DNA from: Cyanoderma ruficeps
Taxonomy: Eukaryota > Chordata > Aves > Passeriformes > Timaliidae
Reading direction: 5' to 3'
Length of the DNA stretch: 64,000 bases
NCBI GenBank assembly: GCA_008694505.1
Contig: VZDJ01000052.1
Coordinates: 5,893,722 to 5,957,721 of the forward strand
Below, piece after piece: positions 25,293-39,625 of the stretch; the first letter of the stretch is position 1, and each line of letters begins with the position of its first letter. A program made the translations under genes and the position numbers. The notes under the pieces are model-generated. The model saw nothing but the letters and a program-made list of their open reading frames with translations. It did not search any database and was not told where the DNA came from.

Positions 25293-28257
25293 GTAAGTTC
25301 ATGCTGACCTTTTCTGTAAGATGTGGATTTTCTTGCTATTATAGTCCCTCTGCTACAAAATTTTAAATAGAGAGTAGAGCAGCAGTACAGCTGGACTCCT
25401 GATCTTAGTGATGATGCATTCCCCATTGAAAGAAGCCGACTGAAAATGAGACTGCCTGTGCAAGGAATGGAAAGGTGACAAGGCTCTTTGTAGAGGAGAG
25501 ACAGTCCTGTGTCACATTAAACAACCTGCAGATTGCAATATTGGATTTGGGAAATGAGCAACCTGTGAATTGGCTGTAAGTCCTGCTGTTGAGGTGCAGA
25601 ACACCCCTGTCACTTGAAGAGCTGTGGGCTGTGGCAAGGCATGTATCAGCCTTTGAAACCTCCAGGAACAGTTTCATTCCTTTATAACAAGTTTTTGGAT
25701 CCAGTGCTTCAAAGCATATGCAGGGCAGATTGTGTATTCTCAGCACGTGCTGTGCAAATTGATTGTTCCTCAAATCTACCTCAGGATTCAGACCTTTGGA
25801 CTGGAGTGTTTTTGCATGTCTTAACTCTCTGTCTCCCTCCAACCCTCCACTGGCACTAGCACTTCTATCTTCAGGTGCCTTCAAATCCCTTCCTAAAAAA
25901 ACACCCAGGCTGCTTCAGCTGAGCAATGTGGTTTTGTTTGCAATTGCAATTAAATGAAAAGAGGAACAAGGTGAGCTGGAGATTTTGGTAAAAAAAATAT
26001 CAGCCACTTTGGATAGAACAGCTCCAAAATGAGGAGGACATTTTTACATATGTGCAGTTTGGAACATAATAACACACAGGATGAAAATCTGTTGGTGTTG
26101 CAAGCAGCAAAGCACATTTGGTAGGTTGTAAGTGAAAATAGAAGGTTTTGGAGAAGGAATTTGGGGAAGAGCTGACCACAGAATACAGATTAGCCAGTTT
26201 CACTCCTTGCGAACTGGCTTAATAGCAGCTAATTAAACCCTGTGCCCTGACTGCAGAATTCTCTCCCAAGTGAAATAACATCAGTAGGCTGTTCCCATAA
26301 ATTGATAGAAATGAAGAGATTTGTAAAAGGCAGCCTTTTTCTTTGCAGGAATTGTACTCTGGGTATGTTCTAGCATGTGATGTGGGCAAAGCACACACTC
26401 TGTGTTCACTTTTCAGCAGCAAGTGTGGACAAAGTATGTGGGAATATTCTGTTTCTGAAAACCATGTTTCAAATAGACAAGCAAAAAGTCTGCACAATAT
26501 ACCTGATATAACAGTACTGGTAACAGTGAATTTATGATCATGCCGAGAAATCAAAACTAGATTCTGTAGTACAGAACAGTAATAGAGCATTTTTTCTTTT
26601 AATTCCAAAATATTTTCTGTTTGATGGATAAATATTTGTCAGGTTTAGCAGAAATATATTGGTTTTAGAGTGACAGGAGTGAGTATTGTGGAAATCAATG
26701 GAAAACAACACAGAGAAGGGCAATGCACAGATACGATAGTAGAAATCCTGAAATAATGGAGCTGGAGAGAAATCTGAGAGTTGGGATATTGGGATGAAAA
26801 TTGGAAAGAAAAGCTGTCCGGACGTGGGGTCATCAAGCCTTTAATGGCAGTCATGAAAGACTTGTGAGGAGAATGACTTTGAAAGGAGGATCTGAAAAGA
26901 TTTGTGCAGGAGTGACTTTGTCTAAGTGAGGAGAGGTTCTGTTCTGTAGCAGCAATCAGGCTGCGGAGGGAAAAGAGAAGATTAGCTGGCTAATACAAAA
27001 TGCAGAAGCAAATGGCTGGTTGGCAGGACAGTCATAAAAAGAGCAGCAGAAATCCCATCTGAAAGATCTTAAAAGAGATAAGACCTCCAGGCTTCAATAC
27101 TGAAATTCAAATTCCATACATCTTGCTTGGAAAATTGGGAGCAATTAGAAAGTCTCTCAAAGTTGGTAGGTTTGGCAATTGGAGCATTTTCGAGTGTAAA
27201 AGCTTGGCCTTGGTTTCTCAGTTTAATTTGGCCTTTATGATTTTGACCTTCTGGTTTTCTTACTTGAGCAGTTTAATGGAGGTTAGCACTTTGCCGAAAT
27301 GCAGGGTCAGGGAAGAGAAAGATCTTTCTAAAGAAGAAAACTTGGTATTTTCTCTTAAGGCTGCTGAACTTTGACCTATCGTATGGAGTGCACTTCCATC
27401 CCCGTTTTTCTTTGTGCTGTTTTTAAGATTTACTGCTTGAATCATCCATTTCTGGTTTAATGCTCTTTATGTACAAGGAAAGACACGTTCCTGCTCTCAG
27501 TGTGGGTGGGCTCCTCTCCCAGCATTGCCTCCCAGCTTCTGCATTGTAGCTACTTGCTGTTCTGGGATCAGGAGGTTATGGCAGAGCTGGAATTTTCTAT
27601 TCTACCCTGTGAATCCAGAGAGGCTCATTGTCAAATGATCTATATTTTCTTCTTCCAAGCCTTGGAAACCCTGCGGGGAACCTTGGAAACCTTCAGGAAA
27701 TTATATTTTTTCACCGCGAAGAGAGCCCTTCATTATGAACTGATAATTAAAAAGCTGGGGCCTGATGTACGCCGTGGTTTGCTTTCAGATCACAATGTAC
27801 ATATAAAAACCCAGCAATTTTCAGGACTGGCTTCTCCAAGATACAGCATCTGAGTGAGAAAGAAAAGTCAAGTTACAGAGGCTGCATCTGAGATATGTCT
27901 AATAAAAAGGGGGAAAAAAAGCAGCTGTTGGGGATGGACATAGCAAACTGTTTTAAAGAAAAAACTAAGAAAGTGGAGATTTGTTGTGCCACAAACAGAA
28001 GCATAAGGTGAGCTCTCTCTGTTACCAGTTTTTTATTGTGGTATTTTATCCTTGGCCACTGTCTGCTGGTGAAGGGCAGTGTAGCAGCATATTCCCACTT
28101 AGAGCAGCAGGGAGCTGATCATCTCCAGTAAGTGGGTTTGTCCCTGATTAGCTGTAGTTAGAAAAATCAGGATCTCTCCAAGAGACTCCGCCCAGGAGTA
28201 AAAAATTGCTGTTTTCAGTGCCTGAAGCTGAAAGCTTGTTTCAGAAAACCTAGGGAC

Positions 28258-28271
28258 AGAGAGAGAGAGAG
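28258..28271. repeat. (AG)7 microsatellite
   Basis: Seven AG units. A CT-rich counterpart, tctctctctctc, lies near 28740. Confidence 0.8.
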
Positions 28272-31200
28272 CAAGACGAACACTAGGAAAACTGGAGGTG
28301 ATTATGTGGGCAGGTAACATTTTCACAGAGTATTGATACATGTAGAATGGGAATCAATCAGCAATTCTTAGGGATAGATAGCAATTGAAAAGATTTTGAG
28401 CTCTGTAGAATTGTAACACGTGCAAACAAGCATCAGCCTGGGCTGTGCTTCATTGCTGGCCTTCCCCAAACCTCCTCTCTTTTCTTCTCTGTCCTGTGAG
28501 TCCTTATGGTGCAGCCTTACCTTCCAAGGTCCCTGTCACTCAAACTGGAGTGACAAACTCAAACTCCTTTTTACTCAGGAAAGGCCCCATGTAAGGAATA
28601 AGGGAAGATTTTTTGGATTTATCTCAGGGTCAGTAAAATTTTTCTGTCATCTTCTGTCATTTCTCTTTCAGATGAACAGGAGATGGCCTTAACCTCTCTC
28701 CTCTTTCCACTTCGTCAGCATCTCCAAACACAAAGCAGTCTCTCTCTCTCTCATAACTTTTGATAACTTGTCTCCAGCCAATACCATCACAGCTCCCCCC
28801 GCCTTGCTGAGAAGTGGGAGCATATTTTTGGAATAATTATCTTACCATATAAGCAGTGAAGCAGGGAAATGTTCCCCTTCTGTTCTGAGCCGCGTTTGCC
28901 ATTGTTTGCTAGAGGAACAAAAACACAATTGAATAATCTTTACAGCCACAAAAGGAATGAAAAATAGTACAGGCAATAAATTTCGCACTGCAATACGTGC
29001 AGCAAAGCATAGCAACAGTAGGAAGGATCTTCTTACTTTTAGAAAGTCTATTTTTCCTTAATTTACCATGAATTTCTGGGTGTGCTTTGGCCTGCCTGCA
29101 CACCACAGAAAGGACCAGCAAACTGTTCTGGCAGCCATGAGCCCGATCACAATGATTTACCAGTACAAACCATCAGTATCTCCAGTAAAAACCTCTGGTT
29201 GTGGGATTTTGTAGAGATGACAAAGCTCCACTGACATTTATTGGTGCACAGCTTTGGCCTTGGTGACCCACCACCCCCTCACCCCAAAGTCTCAGCTGAT
29301 TGTTTTTTCTGAGTCCAATAGGCTCCACATGAAATTGTTGGGGAGAAAAATGTTACCCTTCCAAGAGCAAAATTTGCTGGAAATGCTCTGAAGACATGGA
29401 AAAGCTCCCGGTGTCTCTGCACTTAATATGAACCCAGGGAATCCTCAGGGATTGTAGGCACAAACCACAGCAGAGTCAGGTTCACGCTGGCCTAGTGTCA
29501 GGGAATGATTTCAGGCAGCTTTATGAGATCTGATTCCCATGGCATGGTTTTCAAAAGGCCCCGAGATTGTTAAACTGCATTTCCTACTGAGTAACACCAA
29601 AGGGTTATTGAGCACATGCACTGGACACTTCATTTCAATAAACCTTTGCCTCTGATACATTAAAGGTATTTTATGGGCAAACTCCGTGTGCTGACCATCA
29701 TTGCTAGCATTTATGTTTAATTGTAATGTTAAAAAAGTGTTTATTATCAAAAAAATAAAGACCAGAATAAACCTGTGTCAGCACATCACTAATGAGATTT
29801 GGGCTTGGTTGGTTTCTTTTGGGTTTTTTGGTGTTGCTTTGGAGTTGGGTTCTTGCTGATAGGTTTTCTAAAATAAACACTAGCATAAAACCTAAAAATT
29901 ACCAACCAAACCCTGGGCTAAATTCATAACACATCCTTCTGCTAGCACTGAGAATTCAGTCAGGACACTGACGGATGAAGGCTGTTGATGAAAATTTCTG
30001 CCACAATCTGCTTCAAGAAGTTGCTGAGACAGGATGAAGCCTCTCTTTTGCCAGGATGGAAGGATGGATCAACTGTTTAAATGCAAGGCTGACTGATGCC
30101 TTAGCAGTCAAAACTGATGGCCTTCTGTTGGGCTGTTTATGCTCCTCAGGTGGCTTCTGGCAGCTCGGGGGCTGATTTTAGCATTTAGATTATTACTCAG
30201 GACATGGATGACAATAAAGTTTCACTGGCAAAAATTAGAAGTTACTGGGGAAGAAGGAAATTCTCTTTCAGGCGTGTTTTTTTTTGTTGTTATTTCTTAT
30301 TCTGTGGAAGGCTCAGCTTCTGGGCTCATTTCTATGTTCTGTGCAATCTGTTTTTCTGTTTTTTTTTTTTTTTTATAATTAAAGGCTAAAAAAAGAGATG
30401 ATGCCTTCTCTGATCATATCAGCCAGGCATATAAGGTTCTCAATGTACCTGGAGGGTTGTCCTGGATTAGTCACATACAGAAAATGCTTCAAATCTTGGA
30501 AAACATAATGGGCTCCTCCAAACAGTCCTTGCCTGCTCCCAAGAGTAACTGTTATTAAAGGTACATGTCATTGGTGCTGGTGTATTAAAGTCTAAATAAG
30601 ATGACTGTGCAGTTCCCCTGCTCTGTAGCTTATTGCTGCTTAACAGGAGCACTGCCAGTGAGGGAGAGAAGCCTGTGTAAAGGAGATGTCAGGGTTTTCC
30701 TATTTAATGAAAGGTAAAAAAAAAATAAATTCTGTAATCATAATCTCTAGCTTTCAACTCCATCCAAAAGATGGAACAGCAAAGAAGAATTAAAAGGCTG
30801 TTTTTCTGCTGGGTTATTTCATATGGCCAGAGGGCACAGGGAGAGGCTTTTTCTGCAAAGGAGGCTGTGGTTTGTGAGGGAGGTGTGATTGCCTTAAGGA
30901 CAGACGATTTGTGTCACAGGGCTGTGCTTACAGCTGAAAACCGGATTTCTTCCACTGGAAGTTGTTATGTGAATGTCTTTGCTAAAGGCCACTTTAAGAG
31001 ATCTGTGCCCTGAAGGCTTGGCAGGACCAGGGGCTTGGTGCTTAGGGCCATGCAGCTGGAGTTGGCACCCCTCTGCTGATGTTGGGCTCTCCAGGGGGAT
31101 GCACTGATTTATTCTGGCTATAAAATAGCCTCAAAACACTGTTCCTTTGGAATCAAAAGGTCCTCACATGTCGTATTCCATTTGCCCGAGATTATTTTCA

Positions 31201-31883
31201 GATCAATGCAAGCTGCAAAAAGTTTCCAGCTTTATTCTGTCTTAGAACCACCCAAAAGGGATGATTTTCAAGTTAAATGCATGCCTGGTGTGCAAGCAGT
31301 GTGAGGTGGTGCCAAGGATACTTACTTTGCGAGCTAACAACCACTCATTGTCTGCAGCATTTATTTTTCTCTATGATCAATGCACTTAATCAGTTGCACA
31401 CTGAGAAAGTGCAAGGTGGCTAATTGCTTTAATCATAAAGCACTAGTATTAATTTTCACTTGAGGCATCATCTGTGGAAAGTAAATTAAGATTCTTGAGT
31501 TGAGAAACGCACAAGGATGAAAGAGCAGCTGACATTTCTGCATCATTTCTGGCTGGTGCTTTTGGAGTTGGCTTGTGCCTCTCTCTAGGGTTTCTCCAAG
31601 TGAGCCTTTTTATAAAATTAAAGTGTCCATGGGAAAATGAAAGGAAAATATTTTTTATTTTGGATCGGTTCAGCCTAATTTTGAATATTTGACATCCAGA
31701 ATGTGCTGAATCAAAAACAGCAGCAACAAAATCCCGCTGTGGTGCATTGTGCACTTGGGAGAACAGGGTCAGAAACATGGTCCCCTGGAAGCAGTGAGCA
31801 CCACATAATTTAAAAACCAAATTCAACAAATTGAAGAAAAGAGCTTTCCTTTCCCCAAAATGAAAATAATACATTTTGTGTTG

Positions 31884-31915
31884 AAAATGGCCCAAATAAT
31901 TTTTTGGGCCATTTT
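31884..31915. repeat. Perfect 13-bp inverted repeat, 6-base loop
   Basis: Arms aaaatggcccaaa (31884-31896) and tttgggccatttt (31903-31915) are perfect complements around taattt. The structure could form a hairpin or be the remnant of a palindromic element. It is not followed by a gene end and is not a bacterial-type terminator. Confidence 0.75.
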
Positions 31916-34671
31916 TCCATTTGAAGCCTTTGCTTTCTGTTTCTCAAAGAGCAGTTATTTTAGCTGCTGATGTTGTTTAAGGCACTAACCAGTGTGGAAA
32001 TCCCTGAATAACCACCAACATTTAGATACAACTTAATTAAAATTCATGCTGTAGATATTTTTGGTTGCCAAGGTATCACCAGGGAAGTCTGAGTTAGATG
32101 GTGCATGTGGAGAACACCGTTCCCTCACAAAGCTTCATCAAAATTTGATGGGGTTTAGGGAGGGTTTTTTGGTGATTTTGGCAAGGAAAGTCACAAACCC
32201 ACTCTTAACTACTGGACTTTCAACCGGTTTTGAAAAAAGAGTTCTGGCCAAGCCCTCTGGATAAGCCAGACTTGCAAAGCAGAGAAGTGTAGGAGGCCTG
32301 TAATTCACAAGTTATACCCTTTCTTTGTGAAATCAAAATGGTCTAAATGCCGTAAATAAAGCTACAGATGATCTCCAATACTTCAAACACCTCTCCTCCA
32401 CTGTACCTGGCAATTAATTTGGTTAATTTGAAATTAATTCAGTCTTTTCTGTCCTGGGACTTCCTCTTGGCGTGGTTGTTTGCTTTGCATTGTTTGATTT
32501 TATTTGTATGCGTTTATGTTCTCCACATTAATATTTTACTTCTTGGCAGCTCTGTGGGTAGTTATTTTTAGACACCTGCCTTATTTCAGATTGCTTTGAT
32601 TCAAGAGTAATGTTCATAATTTCTGTTTTATTCAAAATGGAAGCAATACGGATAATGAACATCTCTTGCAGAATAGCAGGGCACAATGTCTAATAAAATG
32701 CTGGCCACATTGAAGTCAATGGTAGTTTTTGTGTTAAAATCAGCAATTTGACAGATCATATAAATAGCAGGTTTTTCTGGTTAGTTCCACTTTGCATTGC
32801 CATTTTTAGAATTTTTTAGAGCATTACAGTAGAAGGTATAGACTTCAGCAGGGCCAATAATTATACTAAGGGCTGTGAAAATATGACTTCCTTGGATAAC
32901 ATGTTTTCCTGTGGAACAGGAGCTTGTGTTTGATGAAACTTGGGCAACTTCCACTACTGTATAGTTTTTGTTTTGTGAGATTTAAATGTATATGGTGGTG
33001 GATGCCCCAGTCACATGTTCCCTGTGCTGTCCTCACTTGTAAGCATTGACGTAGATTGGGAATTGCTGGAAATGTTTTTCAGGCAAATTGTGTCCTGACT
33101 TTTGGTAAATTAGATGAATCTCTGATTAAATACGTACAAAGGTGAGGGTGAAGACTGTGCTGTGTTCGAGGACTTCATCATTTCGATGTTAACACGAGTT
33201 TTTTAGAATTCCTTCTTGTGAGAAACGAAATCACTTTAATTCAGTGGCACTTAACTCATTTGCAGGATTAGTCAACCGTGATACCATGTCTGACAGATGT
33301 AGCTGTGAATCTTTCTGTCAGTCATCTGATGATGTCTAGGACACTTCTTGAATTTAAACATCCAGTAAATTACTGTGAAAACATTAGCTATGATCAAATA
33401 TACGGATCTTTAACAGAAGAACCTGGAATGATCATGTGCTATTTAAAATCTTAAATACTTGAAAAATTTAGTGGGTGTGGATTTACATGAGCAAATTCTG
33501 AAGACTCCACCTTTTCTCTCTGTAATTTTGGATTTAGCTCATTCCACGTGGAATAACAAATGCAAACTTTTTAATTAATGCCAAAGCATCTAAATTGGTG
33601 CATTAAAATCCCTGAGAGCACAGCATGTCTTGACAGGTATTAGTCACATTATTAATTCTCCCCTGGGATGCTAATGAGGTCAGCATACAACTGGAATAAA
33701 ACACAATAGGTCTTCAAGAGCTTTTAACTCTAAGGATTGTAAATCAAGCCCTGTTTGCTGTTTGTGACAGAGGAAATGTAGGTAATAGTCTGCATTATGT
33801 ATTTCGAGTTTCTTCTCTGAAATTTTCACCTCCTTTTGCTTCATCTACAATGTCACTTTCATGTCTTCATTCGTCTTCCGTATTCATGCAATTTAGGTGG
33901 TGTGGTTGTTAACAGTTCTCTTGTCAGCTGAGAAGCATTTCATGAGAAGGAAAATACCCAACCAGTTTTCTGTCTTGTCTGCTTTCACTTTCTCTGCATC
34001 CCCAGACTAGCTTTCCCTGTCCCAACCTCTCCATAACCCACAGGGACCAGATCTCTCTGTTGTAGGTCACCCCCAAACCACCTAATCCACTTTGGTTTCC
34101 CTCTTTGCAAAGCCACAGTTTGGCTGTTCTGTGAAAACTGGTTGCTGTAGCCTCCAGAAATGGTCGTCTTGAACATGTTTGTTTTCTGAGGGCCACTCCA
34201 ACCACAAGCCCAGTATTCCTGCCCTTTGCTGTGAGCACTGCTGAAAATTGTCAGTTTTTGTGGACTCTGCAATGTGGGTGCCAGTGCCTGCAGGGAAGGT
34301 TGGTCACTCTGGCCTCTACACCAAATAAAATACTAACAGAAGATTGTCAGATACCAGGATGAGACCCTTTCAATCATTTATTGAGTAATGGCCTGTATAC
34401 CATGACATAAATAGATTACTCTTGCCTCTGTGACCACTCCTTGCCAGACCATGCCATGCTGAATGGCTGGGCTTGAGGGACTGCTGAGTTTGTACTGCAG
34501 CCCCTGAGCTATAGATTTTCTGACAGTGATGGAAAAATATTTCTCCTTTATCCCCCCACGTGCTGCTGAAGAGACCTTGATGCTGGCTGTGATCTGGATC
34601 TTGCCATGTTTGATGAGAGGAGCCCATGGCAGATTTTGCTGGATGTTGGGCTCATTGGCATGAGCAAGATG

Positions 34672-34677
34672 GTTTAG
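34672..34677. repeat. Target site duplication, left copy (GTTTAG)
   Basis: Directly abuts the TG terminus of the solo LTR. Identical to 35092-35097. Confidence 0.8.
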
Positions 34678-35091
34678 TGTTACAGTTCTGGTTTCTTTAT
34701 CTCTGCTTAGGTCAGGATGAGAAACACGGGAAATGTGGAGTCGAGTTCGGACTTGGAATGTTAATTATATCTTATCTATTTACAATATTTGCAGGCTCAC
34801 GAGCCATGGGCTCAATCTAGCAAGCTAGAAAAACGAGGTAAAATGGAGAGCTTCTCTATCTTTACCAGGTCTTTTCAAGGACAAATTATGAAATGCCACC
34901 TAAATTATTTTTATTTTAAACTCAATCACTAACCACTTGAAGCCTGCAGTGCTGACGCCATCAACCAGTTACAGAAAACGGCCTAAACCCATGGAGAAGA
35001 AGGACTTGGACAACACCCCAAATCCTCCATCTTGACTCATGTATTACTGTACACCAAAACCCCAATTTCTAAGTTTCTAGAACTCCCAACA
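34678..35091 (-). mobile_element. Solo LTR of an endogenous retrovirus, with 6-bp target duplication
   Basis: The 414-bp block has TGTTACAG at its left end and CTCCCAACA at its right end, giving TGTT...AACA termini. It is flanked on both sides by the identical hexamer GTTTAG (34672-34677 and 35092-35097). Reverse complementing it gives the same core as the LTR at 12002-12435 (catgggtttagg, aaaataatttagg, catttcataa, and a shared atagataaga motif), so this copy lies on the minus strand. No internal retroviral sequence remains, as expected after LTR-LTR recombination. The perfect duplication suggests a younger age than the CR1 pieces, though divergence from the other copy is clear. Confidence 0.85.
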
Positions 35092-35097
35092 GTTTAG
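35092..35097. repeat. Target site duplication, right copy (GTTTAG)
   Basis: Directly follows the CA terminus of the solo LTR. Identical to 34672-34677. Confidence 0.8.
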
Positions 35098-36431
35098 TTC
35101 CCTTTCCCTTCCTGCTTATCCCTCCAAGAGGCTCTAAGTGGTGGCTGCCATCAAAACATTGCAAACACAACCTTTACTGCAGCTCAGCGCCCAGCGAGCA
35201 CATATTTGATGTATTGATGGACTTGTCAGCTGTTTCTTACAGGGGCATAATTAAGAATAATAGACGTGGACCTCATCTCTCTGCTGCCAGCTTTATACCT
35301 CTGTCAGTCTCTCGACTTCAGTAGGTCAAACTAATGCATAATCCAAGTGTCTGAAGGGGAAAATTATCCATTGGAAGGGGGGGTGTGGCTTTTAATAAAA
35401 AGTTTTTAATAAAATGGAAAAACTAGAAATAAATGTTGAAACTAGATGAAAAGTGTGTTCAGAGTTCTTTTCAGTAGAAGTCATTGCACAATTTGTATTT
35501 CCTATTATAATAAAATAATCCCAGGGCTCATGTCCCTCTAACAACTTATATGCCTTTTTTTTCCCCTTTTAATTTGCCTCTGAATTAAAGAAACCAAGGA
35601 GTTCACTCCATAATCCAAGGCTTTAAATTTGCCACTTGCCCTGAAAATCTTTGACAGCAACTTTTTGCTTAATTTATTTTTATTTTTGGACTAATTTTAT
35701 TGCTTTAGCCTTATGGCTTCCTATGAACATACCTCCTTGGTGTGTTGTAGGTACAGCTTAAAGGTTCTTGTGCACCTCCTCTGAAGAGTAAGGAATATTT
35801 GACTGAGCAGAAATAGGTTTCAGTTCTGTGGGTTATGGAGCAATTAACAGCTAGTGATGTGCTTCAGGTTTTCTCCCCATCAAGCTGAAAATTTTGGAGC
35901 AGGCTAAGAATGCTAAGAGGTGGATCATGAAGCAGTGTCTTTGTTATGAACAGAAGTTCATTTGGCTGCTTTTTTTTTAGTAAAAGTCTCATGCCTGCCT
36001 CAATTTTTTACTCTTTTTTTCCTATGTCACGTAAAGATGCAGAGGAAAGTAATGGAGGGTATTTCAATAGGCTGGTTTTATTTTTAAAAATTGATTGGAA
36101 GAAAGAGTTCTCGACCTCTTAAAAAATCTGCCCAACCTAACATTTTCTTGAGTCTTTGTGATTCCCATTTTTTTGGTTTGACTGTACACCTGTGGGCTAA
36201 GCATTAGCAAACAGCCACAGGGTTAGATGGCATTTAACTGGATGCATTTGGACTTTCATTTTGTTCACTTGGAAAGCACCTGACAATCTTGGTACCCAAG
36301 AATAAATTTCTGATTTCTTTCCAATTCTTTGGAGCTGGGAAACATCTGTTCTTAGATCTGGGTGGTATACATTGCTGTACTGCCTGTGTGAAATAAAAAA
36401 TGTGTTTACTGCAACCTTTTTTTTTTTTTTT

Positions 36432-36432
36432 N
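36432..36432. other. Unresolved base in a poly-T run
   Basis: A single N inside a run of about 24 T residues. Similar isolated Ns are at 6132 (poly-A) and 6735 (poly-T). True run lengths are unknown. Confidence 0.95.
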
Positions 36433-39400
36433 TTTTTTTTTTTAAAGATGCTCACATGCTGGGGAGCACCAGCCAGCAGTGTAACTAATGTTGGTTTTCT
36501 CATTTTGTCTGCAGGGGAAATAGGAAGGCCATTAACTGAGGTAAAATTAAAATAAATGATTGTGTGACTTTGTAGCGTTAAGTGATATGTAGAGAGGATC
36601 GTCAGTTACTTGACGAAGAAATCTGTTTAATATAGAAAAATAATACAATGTGATATGACCTCAGCAAAGCTATTTTTCCTCATAACTGTAACTTTAAAAA
36701 TAATGCTGCCTTAATGAAGATAACTGCAAATGTTAAAGTGTGACGCCATGGTTTTTTTTCAACTGTCTTTTTCTTTGTTTGCTTTTAAACCTAAGAAGTG
36801 AAAAACTTTCAGTGTTGCCAAATAAGTTGTTAGATAAGAGGGAGGGGACAGCCAACCTGTGTTCCTATAAGCTCTGAAGCTGGATTATTAGAATTCTTGC
36901 TTCTTGTAATCTCAACTATTTTAACTGTTGTAAATTAAGCAGTAGCAACTTGTTGGCGGTCACTTTATCTTCTTTTGACTGTAATTCCACTAGTTTTTCC
37001 TTTGACCTAATCCCAGACGGTTGGTGATTGTTGGGGAAATTGAAGGGTTTTTTCAGTAATAACTACAAAATGAAATCACTGTTGTGGTGAGCTCTTTACT
37101 TGCTCATTCTGTGGCCGTTAGAGCCTGTACTGAATACCTGGAACTGGAATACCAGGAGGCCTTACAGGCACCTCAGGTGCTATTCTGGACCCAGGACACA
37201 ACTCCATTGATTTCAAATGATGTTCTGGTTTATTATTCTGTGGCTGTTTTGAAAAGGAGAACAGCAGAGAAGTGTGCTGCTGTCTTGTGTATTATTCAAG
37301 ATCTGGCTGGTGTTGCTTGGCTCAGTATTTTTTACTTTTGTGTTGTACTTATAAGAACTGGGTAAAAGGCTGCTGTATCTGGAGAGATATGGCAGATTTC
37401 CCCAGTTATGGATTTGCTCTTTAAGGTTAATGATTCTGAACAAACCCCATTACTTTGTGGATATATTCTTGGTGTTTACACGGTCTTCCAAACAGCTCAG
37501 AATTTGCTGGTAGAAATGTAGGGCATGTAACATCAGTTCACACAGAGGCAGAGGTATTTAAAAAGTTAGAGGTTTTTTTTTTTTCATTTCCATTTAAAAA
37601 CTCCCACAAACCAAACCAAAATAAAAGTGTGCTTCCTGTGGCAGAGAGCAGAGGGTTTATTGTACCTTGGCTGACTTAGCAGCAGTGCCTCTATTTTTTG
37701 TTAATGACCTATAAGCCTTGCAGCACTTCTCCTGGGTTAAACATGTTGCCTCCTTTTTTGCCTTCTGGTGAGCATATTCCATGTGGTTAAGCCCGTGTGT
37801 ACAAAACTGAATTTCATTTTGCCACCACGTGATGCTCGGTGTTACTTCAATAGAGTTTCCCTGAGATGTGGTGTGTTGTAATTCGGGTTCATGGCTTTGC
37901 TTGCCCTTTGGATCAGTAAAGAAATCAAACAAACAAAAGGTATCTTTGTGCCTCAGATCTAGTCCAGGACTTTAATGTCGTGAACAGAATCAGCCTGTGA
38001 CCAGTGGGATGTGTCTTTAGTTGTCTCCTGGACTAGCATGTGAGCGTAGCCACATTTCTTGACTTACAGAGAAAAAGGGAAGTATATGTGAATTACTCTG
38101 CAGAACCTTGTGAAGCCATACAAAAATTTATGGGCTTGCTGCATTATTCAAGGTACATAATTTTATTACAGTGCTGAACAGTACATGGGACAGCTGATTT
38201 ATTGTTAGCGTCATATTTTGCATAATGATTTTTTTTTTCCACAGACGATTTTACTGCGTGTGTTTCAAAAGGTACAAGGCAATTCTTTAGGAAAATTCTA
38301 GTCAGCTTATTTTTAAGGAAAGCAGAATTTTATGCAGAGGCAAAAGTAATCTATTTATGTCATGGTAAGCAAGCCATTACTTAATAAATGATTGAAAGGG
38401 TGTCATGCTGGGATCTGATACTCTTCTGTTAGTATTTTATTTGCCATAGAGGCTAGAAAGCAAAAGTAGAGATATTCGTTAAAAAGCAATGTCATTCCTC
38501 TATGTAGTAGCATTTTTATTATATAACAGATGCTATTTATAAGCAATTGTGTATAGACAGTGACTGATAAACATCAAATCACTGAAGCAATGAGCTGGTT
38601 TTGACTGAACATGAGGGATTAGATTCACCTCATTGGAACATCCAGTGCCAAAGACTGTTCTAAGGCCAGACCCGTGTCTCAGCTTGGTGGCTCAAGTTCT
38701 CCCTGGGGTTAAAAACAGGCAACTACCTGAGGTGTTGAAAATCAAGCGTTAAACACTTCAAGTCTAAGAGAAGGAAGTGCCAGTAGATTAGTTTGGCAAG
38801 CAGACTGGGCACTGAATCACCTGAGTGGAAAAGCAGAGTGTTCCCACTTCAGTGTGCTGTTGTGGATCCTCATCTGCACTGGTTTTGGTTGCAACCTCAC
38901 AGGTTCCTGTGCTGATTAATTCTCCATGTTAGCAATAAATTCCCTCTTGCTGCCTGCTGGGGACTCCAGCCTGTGGAGGACAAGGGCAAACCAGAGATTT
39001 TAATATTCACTTTGAAAGCACAAAATCAAATATTTAAGCTATCCACTGAAGCAGTTTCCTCCGTGACGCAGTTTTGAAGTTGATTTAATTTCTTATTTAA
39101 GCTTAAAAAAATTTTAAAAAGCTGAGGTTTAGACATTTGTGGATTTGATCTTTAAATTAGGAACTTGAAGCAGTCCATTTGTACTTGTCTCTGCTGTTGC
39201 ATTACCCATTTCACTGCTTCCATAGTGTGGGTGAAATACTCCTTCACAATGCTGAAACTCGCTGTCTTTTCTCAAAGACCCTAATGAAGATAAATTACTC
39301 AGGTAGCAGTTGTTTTCTTTCCAAGACTTCTTCTTAATTTTGCCCTTTGTGGATGGTTCCCACTCCATTAGTTATCTCTTTCCTTTGAGTGCCGTGATCC

Positions 39401-39625
39401 AAAATGAAGCAAAATGAGAACTACAGGATGTGGCTGCACAACTTGGTTTAAATCTTCTTTGCTTGGGGCCCTGCAGCAGGGCTGCAGTTTCCTGTAGGGA
39501 TTCCAGGCTGGAATCCCTTTGTCTGTCACTACTGTGAACACGAGTGGTACATCAGCACAGCTGGAAGGGCTTTTCAGCCTTGAGTTTTTCCACTAGGGAA
39601 TTGTAGAGTCAAGAGTGGTACGTGG

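Noticed and set aside
25405..25884. 159-codon - strand frame, MKAPEDRSASASGG start
   Set aside because: No known domain, signal peptide or coding context. It lies in the PCSK2 16.8 kb intron.
31449..31895. 148-codon - strand frame
   Set aside because: It overlaps the 13-bp inverted repeat, has no recognisable motif, and looks like chance.
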